This document shows positions 26,226 through 34,249 of a DNA stretch of 53,739 nucleotides, piece after piece. Source of the stretch: an uncultured Mucilaginibacter sp. (GTDB lineage: Bacteria > Bacteroidota > Bacteroidia > Sphingobacteriales > Sphingobacteriaceae); contig NZ_CAMLOV010000016.1 of the NCBI RefSeq assembly GCF_946481715.1, forward strand, positions 1-53,739. The letters run 5' to 3'. Each line of letters begins with the position of its first letter. Positions within the stretch are counted from its first letter, which is position 1. Made by a program: the position numbers and the translations under genes. Below the pieces are notes generated by a model, which had not been told where the DNA came from, ran no database searches, and was given only the letters and a program-made list of their open reading frames with translations.

Positions 26226-27500
26226 ATGACCAATAAATTGCTATCATACGCAGCAGGATGCTTGTTCGTCCTGTTAGCCCCCGGCAGTGTTTTGGGGCAG
26301 GCGGCAAACACGCTGAGCCTGGAGCAATGCTACCGGCAGGCCGAGCTGAACTACCCCCTTACCAAACAGCGCGGGCTTATTGAGCAAACCAAAGCATACA
26401 ACATCGATAATATTGCCAAAGGCGTTTTCCCGCAATTCAGTGTCAACGGGCAGGCTACTTACCAGTCGGAGGTGACGAGTATTGCTGTTCCGGGCTTTAA
26501 TGTGCCAACCGTTTCTAAAACCCAGTATAACCTGCATGGCGAGGTATCGCAAACGCTTACCGATTTTGCCATCAACAAACAAAAACGCACCATTAGCGGC
26601 ACCGAAGCCGATATACAACAGGCCAACCTGGATGCTGAGCTTTTCCAGTTAAAAGGCCGTATTAACCAATTGTTCTTCGGCATTATATTGATAGAAGGGC
26701 AGTTGGAGCAATCGGAAATATCAAAAACTGACATCAGGACAGGCATTGCAAAAGTACAGGCTGCCGTGGATAACGGCACCGGCTTTATGAGCAGCGTAAA
26801 TAAGCTCAAAGCCGAATTGCTTACTGCCGACCAGCACACTATCGAACTTAAAGCATCGCGCAAGGCATATGCCGATATGCTTGCTGCCTTCATTAACCAA
26901 CCGATAGATACCAATACCGTATTTACAAAACCAGCAGAGCCGGTGTTGACAGATTCCATAAACAGGCCCGAGCTAAAGGCTTACAACCTTCAAATGCGCT
27001 CGTACGCCGAGCAGCAACGCCTTACTAAAGTGAGTAATTACCCGCAACTAAGCGCTTTTTTCCAGGGAGGGATAGGCAATCCATCGCCGGTAAATTTCCT
27101 GGCATCGGGCCTTTCATCTTATTACATTACGGGCGTACGCCTCAGCTGGAATATGGCCGGGCTGTACACCTACCACAAATCTAAACTCATTAGTAAAAAC
27201 AACCAGGATATGGTTGCCGACAGGAAGAACACTTTCCTGTTCAACACTAACCTTACGCTGCGCCAGCAAAATGCGGATGTGGACCGCTACCGCGAACTGA
27301 TCCGCTCGGACGACGAGATCATCAAACTGCGCAGTTCGGTAAAACAAACTTCGGCCGTGCAGCTGCAAAACGGCGTGATGACAGCCAACGACTACCTGCT
27401 TGATATTAATGCAGAAGCACGCGCAAGGCAAGACCGTACCCTCCACCAGGTGCAACTGCTAATGGCACAATACGATCGCAAAACAACCTCAGGCAATTAA
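26226..27500 (+). CDS. TolC-like outer-membrane efflux protein
   Basis: Outer-membrane channel of a tripartite exporter, 424 residues, with a signal peptide ending near LGQA. Two repeats of the OEP fold are seen: the first starts LSLEQCYRQAELNYPLTKQRGLIEQ, and the second starts RPELKAYNLQMRSYAEQQRLTKVSNYPQLSAF. Long coiled-coil helices lie around 125-205 and 310-410. First gene of the six-gene export operon; the next start is 19 nt away. Operon partners supply the adaptor and ABC transporter. Confidence 0.9.
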   Translation: MTNKLLSYAAGCLFVLLAPGSVLGQAANTLSLEQCYRQAELNYPLTKQRGLIEQTKAYNIDNIAKGVFPQFSVNGQATYQSEVTSIAVPGFNVPTVSKTQYNLHGEVSQTLTDFAINKQKRTISGTEADIQQANLDAELFQLKGRINQLFFGIILIEGQLEQSEISKTDIRTGIAKVQAAVDNGTGFMSSVNKLKAELLTADQHTIELKASRKAYADMLAAFINQPIDTNTVFTKPAEPVLTDSINRPELKAYNLQMRSYAEQQRLTKVSNYPQLSAFFQGGIGNPSPVNFLASGLSSYYITGVRLSWNMAGLYTYHKSKLISKNNQDMVADRKNTFLFNTNLTLRQQNADVDRYRELIRSDDEIIKLRSSVKQTSAVQLQNGVMTANDYLLDINAEARARQDRTLHQVQLLMAQYDRKTTSGN

Positions 27501-27519
27501 CCGCTTATCCAAAATAAAA

Positions 27520-28455
27520 ATGAAAAAATTATCAGCTATACTATTTACGCTTACAGTGCTTGCCTCGGCCTGCAATAATAACAAACTGCAAACAGATGCC
27601 TCGGGAGTGTTCGAATCAGACGAGGTGGTTGTATCGGCAGAGCAAAACGGCAAGATCCTGTCATTCCCTGTAAAGGAGGGCGACAACCTGCAACGGGGTG
27701 CAATCGCAGGCAATATTGATGTATCGGGCACAGTGCTGCAACAACAACAGGTGCAGGCCACTATCCAATCGCTGCGCAAAAAAGAAACCAACCCCATGCC
27801 TTCTATCGAACTCACCCAGAAGCAAATAGCCGTGCAGGAAGCGCAGTTGGCCCAGCAGCTAAGGGAACGCACGCGCACCCAAAACCTTTTAAAAGCCGAC
27901 GCGGCTACACAAAAACAACTGGATGATATTGATGCCGCGATAGATCAGATGCGGAAACAGATAGCCGTATCTAAACAGCAACTAAAGCTAAATGAATCGA
28001 ACATCGCCACGCAAAACCGCAGCATTTCTGCCGAGAAAGGCCCGCTGGAAAAATCAGTAGCGAAGATACAGGACGATATTAACAAAGGAAAAATTGTAAA
28101 CCCTATAAGCGGTACCGTCCTCACCAAATACGCACTGGAAGGCGAAATGGCCAGCACCGGGAAAGCGCTATACAAAATTGCCAACCTGGATACACTTACG
28201 CTACGCGCTTATATCACCGGCGCGCAACTAACCGGTGTAAAGCTTGGGCAAGCGGTAAAGGTTTATGGCGATGACGGCGCAAAAAATTACAGGGAATACC
28301 CGGGCACCATTACCTGGATATCAGACAAGTCGGAATTTACGCCCAAGACCATACAAACCAAGGACGAGCGCGCCAACCTGGTATATGCTGTGAAGATACG
28401 CGTAAAAAACAATGGCTACCTGAAGCTGGGCATGTACGGCGAAGTAAAATTTTAA
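27520..28455 (+). CDS. HlyD/YbhG-type periplasmic adaptor lipoprotein
   Basis: Membrane-fusion protein of 311 residues. A lipobox LASAC places the lipidated cysteine at residue 18, so it is anchored as a lipoprotein rather than by a helix. The split biotinyl-lipoyl motif (GVFESDEVVVSAEQNGKILSFPVKEGDNLQRG) is separated by a long coiled-coil hairpin (about 75-185, rich in Gln/Lys/Glu) from its second half (GKIVNPISGTVLTKYALEGEMA). A beta-barrel domain follows. It bridges TolC and the ABC permeases. Four nt separate it from the ATPase gene. Confidence 0.9.
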   Translation: MKKLSAILFTLTVLASACNNNKLQTDASGVFESDEVVVSAEQNGKILSFPVKEGDNLQRGAIAGNIDVSGTVLQQQQVQATIQSLRKKETNPMPSIELTQKQIAVQEAQLAQQLRERTRTQNLLKADAATQKQLDDIDAAIDQMRKQIAVSKQQLKLNESNIATQNRSISAEKGPLEKSVAKIQDDINKGKIVNPISGTVLTKYALEGEMASTGKALYKIANLDTLTLRAYITGAQLTGVKLGQAVKVYGDDGAKNYREYPGTITWISDKSEFTPKTIQTKDERANLVYAVKIRVKNNGYLKLGMYGEVKF

Positions 28456-28459
28456 GGCG

Positions 28460-29371
28460 ATGATCACCATAAAAAACGTAAGCAAAACTTTTAACAAGGG
28501 TGCGGTTTTGGCCTTAAAGGATATTTCTTTAGAGGTGAAGCGCAACGAGCTGTTCGGACTGATAGGGCCTGATGGTGCCGGGAAGACCACGCTTTTTAGG
28601 GTACTTACCACGCTGATGCTGGCTGATAAAGGCGAAGCCGTGGTGAACAGCTTTGATGTGGTGAAAGACTTTAAGCAGATCCGCAGCTGCGTTGGCTACA
28701 TGCCCGGCAAATTCAGCCTTTACCAGGACCTCACCATCGAAGAAAACCTTAATTTTTTTGCGACGATATTCGGTACCACCATACAGGAAAATTACCACCT
28801 GATAAAAGAAATTTACCAGCAGATAGAACCCTTTAAAAACCGCAGGGCGGGGCAACTCAGTGGCGGGATGAAACAGAAACTGGGGCTTTGCTGTGCATTG
28901 ATCCACAAACCTGATGTGCTGTTTTTAGATGAGCCAACCACTGGGGTTGATGTAGTATCGCGCCGCGAATTTTGGGAGATGCTGAAAAGGCTGAAAAGCC
29001 AGGGCATTACCATTATGGTATCTACCGCCTATATGGATGAGGCCAATTTATGCGACCGGATAGCCCTGATACAAAAAGGCGAGATCCTATCGGTAGATAC
29101 GCCTGCCAACATCATACGTTCATTTCCCGAGAAGTTGTATGCTGTTAAATCGGCAAAATCATCGGGTTTGTTTAAGCTACTGCAGGATACCCGCAGTTTC
29201 CCTGGTATAGCCAGCTGTTTTGCCTTCGGCGATTCGCTGCATGCCACGTTCAAAGATTCTACGGATAAGGAACTGATCCGTTACCTGCACAAGCTTGGTA
29301 ATGCCGATGCCACGGTTGAACCCATTACGCCCGGCGTGGAGGATTGTTTTATTCACCTTTTAAAAGATTAA
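28460..29371 (+). CDS. ABC exporter ATPase 1 (YbhF N-half-like)
   Basis: ATP-binding subunit of 303 residues. Walker A at 36-44 is GPDGAGKTT (Asp in place of the common Asn), the signature is LSGGMKQ at 133-139, Walker B ends Asp157-Glu158 (VLFLDEPTTG). A C-terminal extension follows (about 230-303), as in drug/Na+ exporters. In E. coli YbhF, two ATPase halves are fused; here they are separate genes 3 nt apart. It pairs with the ATPase at 29375 to power the two permeases. Confidence 0.92.
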   Translation: MITIKNVSKTFNKGAVLALKDISLEVKRNELFGLIGPDGAGKTTLFRVLTTLMLADKGEAVVNSFDVVKDFKQIRSCVGYMPGKFSLYQDLTIEENLNFFATIFGTTIQENYHLIKEIYQQIEPFKNRRAGQLSGGMKQKLGLCCALIHKPDVLFLDEPTTGVDVVSRREFWEMLKRLKSQGITIMVSTAYMDEANLCDRIALIQKGEILSVDTPANIIRSFPEKLYAVKSAKSSGLFKLLQDTRSFPGIASCFAFGDSLHATFKDSTDKELIRYLHKLGNADATVEPITPGVEDCFIHLLKD

Positions 29372-29374
29372 GCC

Positions 29375-30115
29375 ATGCAACCTGTAATTGTAACAGATAA
29401 GCTTACCAAACGCTTCGGCAGTTTTATAGCCGCCAACGAGCTAACCTTTGAGGTAGAAAAAGGTGAGATCTTCGGTTTTTTGGGCGCTAATGGCGCCGGG
29501 AAAACCACTGCCATGCGCATGCTTTGCGGATTGCTGACGCCATCATCGGGCAAGGCCACTATAGCAGGGTTTGATGTATATAAGCAAACCGAGCAGATAA
29601 AGAAGAAGATTGGCTACATGAGCCAGAAATTCTCGTTGTACGATGATATGACCGTAACAGAAAACATCCGTTTTTACGCAGGTGTGTACGGCTTAAGCAA
29701 CAAGCAAATAAAAGATAAAACAGCAGAATTACTGGAAGAACTGGAACTGCAAAAGGAAGCTAAAACCCTGGTAAGGGAACTGCCGCTTGGCTGGAAACAG
29801 AAGCTCGCATTCTCGGTATCCATTGCCCACGGGCCGGATATTGTTTTTTTGGATGAGCCAACGGGCGGGGTTGACCCGGTTACCCGCCGCCAGTTTTGGG
29901 ATTTGATATACCATGCGGCCGACAAGGGTGTCACCATTTTTGTGACCACGCACTATATGGACGAAGCCGAATACTGCAACCGGGTATCCATAATGGTGGA
30001 TGGCGTAATTGCCGCGCTGGACAGCCCCGCCAACCTCAAAAAACAATACGGTGCCGATAACATGGAAGATGTGTTTTATGAACTGGCGCGCAACGCAAAA
30101 CGTAAAGCCGATTAA
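29375..30115 (+). CDS. ABC exporter ATPase 2 (YbhF C-half-like)
   Basis: ATP-binding subunit of 246 residues. Walker A at 37-45 is GANGAGKTT and Walker B ends Asp160-Glu161 (IVFLDEPTGG). The signature motif is degenerate, LPLGWKQ at 136-142 instead of LSGGQ, which matches the second half of YbhF-type proteins. The pair with a canonical ATPase 1 should therefore have one canonical and one altered ATP site. Lies 3 nt after ATPase 1 and 3 nt before the first permease. Confidence 0.92.
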   Translation: MQPVIVTDKLTKRFGSFIAANELTFEVEKGEIFGFLGANGAGKTTAMRMLCGLLTPSSGKATIAGFDVYKQTEQIKKKIGYMSQKFSLYDDMTVTENIRFYAGVYGLSNKQIKDKTAELLEELELQKEAKTLVRELPLGWKQKLAFSVSIAHGPDIVFLDEPTGGVDPVTRRQFWDLIYHAADKGVTIFVTTHYMDEAEYCNRVSIMVDGVIAALDSPANLKKQYGADNMEDVFYELARNAKRKAD

Positions 30116-30118
30116 ACG

Positions 30119-31225
30119 ATGAAACAGTTATTAGTTTTTATAAAAAAAGAGTTCCTGCAGGTCTTTCGCGATAGGCAATCGCTATTGATGCTGTTTGGCT
30201 TGCCTATAGCGCAGATCGTTTTGTTCGGCTTTGCTTTATCCAGCGAGGTAAAGGATTCCAAGATAGTAATTGCCGACTATTCGAAGGACGCCATCACTAC
30301 GCATATCATCAGTAAAATAGCTGCCAGCAAATACTTTGATATAGAAGAAAGTTTGCAAAGTGCCGATCAGCTGCAGGCCGAGTTTAAAAAAGGCACGATA
30401 AAAATGGGGGTTATATTCCCGGCTAACTTTGGCAACGATTTGCAACATACCGGCAAAGCAACCGTACAGGTTATAGCCGATGCATCCGACCCAAACCAGG
30501 CAACCACCATTACCAATTACATTACACGGGTAATTAACGATTATAACAGCCAAGCCGGCATAGCTGCCGGGCAGCCCTTACAGATAGTGCCCGAAATGCA
30601 ATTTCTGTACAACCCGGAACTGCGCGGTGCTCCAAATTTTGTACCCGGTGTAATGGCCCTTGTTTTTATGCTGGTTTGTACCATGATGACCTCGGTAGCT
30701 ATTGTAAAAGAAAAGGAATTGGGTACTATGGAGATATTGCTGGTATCGCCGTTTAAGCCGATTTATATCATCATATCCAAGCTAACGCCGAATTTGATCA
30801 TCTCTATCGCCAACCTGTTTATCATACTCACGTTAAGTTCGCTCTTTCTCGATCTGCATGTAAAGGGAAGCGTTATACTGCTCACCATTTGCACCATCCT
30901 GTTCATCATGACCTCGCTATCCGTTGGGTTGTTACTCTCCATCGGCGCCGATACCCAGCAGGCGGCCATGAGCGCCTCACTGATGGGGATGATGCTTCCA
31001 ACTCTGCTGCTTACCGGTTTTATGTTCCCGATAGAAAATATGCCGGTGGTGATGCAGGGGCTGGCCAACCTGGTACCCTCGCGCTGGTATTTTATCATCG
31101 TAAAAAAGGTGATGCTTAAAGGGCTTGGCTTCGCCGATGTTTGGAAAGAGATGCTGGTACTTGCAGGCATGTGTACGCTACTATTTACCATCAGCCTTAA
31201 ACGGTTTAAAAACAGGTTACAATGA
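30119..31225 (+). CDS. ABC-2 type permease 1 (YbhS-like)
   Basis: Inner-membrane exporter subunit of 368 residues with ABC-2 topology: one N-terminal helix (about 22-42), a large extracytoplasmic domain (about 45-175), then five helices (175-365). Family motifs include EFLQVFRDRQSLLMLFGLP at the start, KEKELGTMEILLVSPFKP after helix 2, and NLVPSRWYFIIVKKVMLKG near the end. It overlaps the next permease by 4 nt (ATGA), indicating equal synthesis for a heterodimer. Exported compound unknown. Confidence 0.9.
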   Translation: MKQLLVFIKKEFLQVFRDRQSLLMLFGLPIAQIVLFGFALSSEVKDSKIVIADYSKDAITTHIISKIAASKYFDIEESLQSADQLQAEFKKGTIKMGVIFPANFGNDLQHTGKATVQVIADASDPNQATTITNYITRVINDYNSQAGIAAGQPLQIVPEMQFLYNPELRGAPNFVPGVMALVFMLVCTMMTSVAIVKEKELGTMEILLVSPFKPIYIIISKLTPNLIISIANLFIILTLSSLFLDLHVKGSVILLTICTILFIMTSLSVGLLLSIGADTQQAAMSASLMGMMLPTLLLTGFMFPIENMPVVMQGLANLVPSRWYFIIVKKVMLKGLGFADVWKEMLVLAGMCTLLFTISLKRFKNRLQ

Positions 31226-32343
31226 AGACATTATTATTCCTGCTCGAAAAGGAGTTTAACCAAATTAAACGCAGCAAATCCATCATACCGATGCTGATCA
31301 TTGCGCCAATTATACAGTTGCTGCTGCTGCCATTGGCCGCAAACTATACCGTAAAAAATATTTCGATAGCGGTGGTAGATCATGACCATTCCACCTATTC
31401 GCAAAAACTCATCAACAAAATAACTGCTTCGGGTTATTTTAAACTAACCGGTTATACAGCATCTTACCAGGAAGCCTTATCGATGGTGGAGCGCGATAAA
31501 GCCGACCTTACCTTACAGATACCTGCTAATTTTGAGAGGCAACTGGTGCGGGAAAACTCTGCAAAGCTGTTTATAGCCGTAAACGCCATCGAGGGCACCA
31601 AAGCCAACCTTGGCGGCGCTTACCTCAGCAGTATCATAGCCGATTATAATAATGAGATAAGGGATAACTTCCCGGCCGCAGCTGCAAGGGAAAAAGCCCC
31701 GCAGGTAACCGTATCAGCCGCCAACTGGTACAACCCTTTCATGAATTACAACCTGTACATCGTACCCGCTGTGCTGGTATCATTGGTAACGGCCATGGCC
31801 GCCATGCAATCGGCATTTAATATTGTACAGGAAAAAGAGAAAGGCACAATTGAGCAGATAAATGTTACGCCCATAAAAAAGCATATCTTCATTATCGGCA
31901 AGCTGCTGCCCTTTTTGGTAATATGTACCTTCCTGTTCAGCCTGGGGCTTTTGTTGGCGAGGGTTTTTTATGGTATTGTACCGGTAGGTAACCTGGCGGT
32001 ATTATTTGTGTCGCTGGAAGTTTACCTGTTTGCCATGCTGGGGATGGGGCTGCTGATATCCACGTATGCCAATACCCAGCAGCAGGCCATGTCGCTGTCG
32101 TTCTTCTTTATCAACATATTCAACATGCTTAGCGGCGTGTTCAACTCGGTAGATAGTATGCCTGCCTGGGCAAAAACCGTAGTGGAAACTTTCCCGCCAA
32201 GCCACTTCATTAAAATAATGAGGATGGTAGTTTTAAAAGGCAGTGGTTTTAGTGATATCGCGTACCATCTTTTTGCTATCTTGCTGATAGGCCTGTTCCT
32301 GAATGCCTGGGCGATATTGAATTACAGGAAAACTACGGGGTAG
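31222..32343 (+). CDS. ABC-2 type permease 2 (YbhR-like)
   Basis: Second permease of the exporter, 373 residues, with the same topology as its neighbour: N-terminal helix (about 22-42), large extracytoplasmic domain (about 45-165), five C-terminal helices. Motifs EFNQIKRSKSIIPMLIIAPI, QEKEKGTIEQINVTPIKKH and TFPPSHFIKIMRMVVLKGSG fit the family. Last gene of the operon; repeat copy C follows 25 nt after the stop. YbhFSR relatives handle cations or small drugs; the substrate here cannot be read. Confidence 0.9.
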   Translation: MKTLLFLLEKEFNQIKRSKSIIPMLIIAPIIQLLLLPLAANYTVKNISIAVVDHDHSTYSQKLINKITASGYFKLTGYTASYQEALSMVERDKADLTLQIPANFERQLVRENSAKLFIAVNAIEGTKANLGGAYLSSIIADYNNEIRDNFPAAAAREKAPQVTVSAANWYNPFMNYNLYIVPAVLVSLVTAMAAMQSAFNIVQEKEKGTIEQINVTPIKKHIFIIGKLLPFLVICTFLFSLGLLLARVFYGIVPVGNLAVLFVSLEVYLFAMLGMGLLISTYANTQQQAMSLSFFFINIFNMLSGVFNSVDSMPAWAKTVVETFPPSHFIKIMRMVVLKGSGFSDIAYHLFAILLIGLFLNAWAILNYRKTTG

Positions 32344-32367
32344 GTTTAGTTTGCAGTTAGCAGATTT

Positions 32368-32497
32368 TTTAAACCGCAGAGCACGCAGAGGGCTCGCAGA
32401 GGTGCGCAGAGAAAATTAAAGCTCTGTGTGCCTCTGCGTTTTTTTCTCTGTGTATCTCTGCGGTTAAATCTAAATTTCGTGAAATTCGCCTTATATT
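32368..32497. repeat. Interspersed composite palindrome with tail, copy C
   Basis: The left arm (32368-32411) begins TTTAAACCGCAGAG and the right arm (32421-32468) ends CTCTGCGGTTAAA, with GCAGAG-type units and a 9-nt loop. The tail AAATTTCGTGAAATTCGCC follows on the right (about 32472-32490). Same orientation as copy B, so B and C flank the tetR and export operon as direct repeats. Confidence 0.8.
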
Positions 32498-32519
32498 TAT
32501 CCAACCGATAAATCTGATT

Positions 32520-34052
32520 ATGAAACGCTTCCTTACCCTGCCTTTGGCTTTGCTATGCGCTTTTGCATCGGCACAAACGCCCTTTAAAACTGTAAAGACT
32601 GATGCCGGGCAGATCTCCGGTACGGAAAACAGCGATGGCAGCGTGCATATCTATAAAGGCATCCCCTTTGCGGCACCGCCGGTTGGCGATTTGCGTTGGA
32701 AGGCGCCTCAGCCTGTAAAATCGTGGGATGGGGTGAAGGCATGCACCGAGTTTTCTAAAAGCCCTATGCAAGGCAAGCCCAATGAATTTGGAGTTTACAC
32801 CCGCGAGTTTTTAATTAAAGATGAGCCGCTGAGCGAGGATTGCCTGTACCTGAACGTGTGGACCGGCGCAAAAACACCGGTAGAAAAACGGCCTGTAATT
32901 GTTTGGATCTATGGCGGAGGCTTTGTAAGCGGCGGCACCAATGTGCCCATTTACGATGGTGAAGCATTGGCCCAAAAAGGCGTGATACTGGTAAGCGTTA
33001 ATTACCGCGTAGGCATCTTCGGCTTTTTTGCGCACCCCGAACTAACAAAAGAATCGCCTAACCACACATCGGGCAATTACGGGCTGATGGACCAGTTGGC
33101 AGCTTTAAAATGGGTGAAGAAAAACATAGCTGCCTTTGGCGGCGACCCGGCTAATGTTACTATTGCCGGGCAATCGGCTGGCTCGTTTGGGGTGAACTAT
33201 TTGGTTGCATCGCCATTGGCTAAAGGGCTGTTTAAAGGCGCAATTGCCGAAAGTGGTGCGCACATGCTGAAAGGCCCCAACGGTGGCGTAACCTTAGCCC
33301 AAGCGGAACAAAGCGGGGTAAAAGCAGCCGAAGCATTACACGCTGCCAACCTTGCCGAATTGAGGAAATTACCTGCCGAGGAAGTATTGAAGCAAAACAA
33401 TTTCCGCCCGATAATAGACGGCTACTTTTTACCGCAGGTACCCGCTGATATTTTTGATGCGAACAAAGAAAACCAGGTGCCCTTGCTTACCGGCTGGAAC
33501 GAGGATGATGCTTTTATCGGCAGTTTAAAAAACGCAGCCGACTACACCGCAGGCATCCAAAAGCGCTATGGCAAATCGGCAGCAGAGTTTTTAATACTTT
33601 ACCCGGGTAGTACCGATGCAGAAGCCGAAACTTCACAGATCAGGATCTCGCGCGATGGCATGTTCGGTATCCAGAATTACACCTGGGCAAATATGCAAAG
33701 CGCCAAAAACAAGGCGAAGGTATACCTATACCGTTTTACCCGCCGCGTACCCGCTACCGATGCCTTTAAAAAATACGGCGCCTTCCATACCGGCGAGGTG
33801 GGTTATGTTTTCAATAACCTCAAATTTTTAAACCGCCCGTTCGAGCCGGTAGACCAGCAGCTGGCAGACACGATGTCAAGTTACTGGGTAAACTTTGCAA
33901 CATCGGGCAATCCAAACGGCCCGGGCCTGCCGGCATGGCCTGCTTATAACAACAATAGCAATCAGGTGATGATACTGGGCGAAAAGCCCGAAGCCAAACC
34001 CCTGCCGGATAAAGCTTCGCTTGATTTTACCTTGATGCAGATGAGTAAATAA
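32520..34052 (+). CDS. Secreted type-B carboxylesterase (COesterase family)
   Basis: Exported alpha/beta hydrolase of 510 residues with a signal peptide (MKRFLTLPLALLCAFASAQ). Family hallmarks: oxyanion-hole WIYGGGF, EDCLYLNVW, nucleophile Ser219 in GQSAGSFG, likely acid Glu328 (WNEDDAF) and base His423 (FHTGEVGYVF). Such enzymes in glycan-degrading Bacteroidota remove acyl groups, including acetyl or phenolic esters. It is a single transcription unit after repeat C and ahead of a GH78-like enzyme (197-nt gap). Ester substrate unknown. Confidence 0.92.
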   Translation: MKRFLTLPLALLCAFASAQTPFKTVKTDAGQISGTENSDGSVHIYKGIPFAAPPVGDLRWKAPQPVKSWDGVKACTEFSKSPMQGKPNEFGVYTREFLIKDEPLSEDCLYLNVWTGAKTPVEKRPVIVWIYGGGFVSGGTNVPIYDGEALAQKGVILVSVNYRVGIFGFFAHPELTKESPNHTSGNYGLMDQLAALKWVKKNIAAFGGDPANVTIAGQSAGSFGVNYLVASPLAKGLFKGAIAESGAHMLKGPNGGVTLAQAEQSGVKAAEALHAANLAELRKLPAEEVLKQNNFRPIIDGYFLPQVPADIFDANKENQVPLLTGWNEDDAFIGSLKNAADYTAGIQKRYGKSAAEFLILYPGSTDAEAETSQIRISRDGMFGIQNYTWANMQSAKNKAKVYLYRFTRRVPATDAFKKYGAFHTGEVGYVFNNLKFLNRPFEPVDQQLADTMSSYWVNFATSGNPNGPGLPAWPAYNNNSNQVMILGEKPEAKPLPDKASLDFTLMQMSK

Positions 34053-34249
34053 TTACAAACAATAATAAGTCTAATGGTGCAAACAGGTAGAAAAGAGCGG
34101 AATGAATTAAAACTTTAGAAAATCAAAGAAAAGCACCTATTTTTCTCGGATTTTCTCCGGTTTTTTCGGTTTTTCGAATCAGCAAAACAGGTGTACGGAT
34201 TTGTACGAAACTGCTCGAGACACCATAACGAATTTTATATACAACTAAC

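Noticed and set aside
22602..32497. CRISPR array or tandem-repeat locus from the GCAGAG-rich stretches
   Set aside because: Units are short, irregular and arranged as inverted arms rather than as equal repeats and spacers, and no cas gene is present.
34137..34177. T-rich stretch ahead of the GH78-like gene as a terminator or repeat family
   Set aside because: It alternates TTTTT with CGG loosely, with no stem and no second copy found; left as a compositional oddity.
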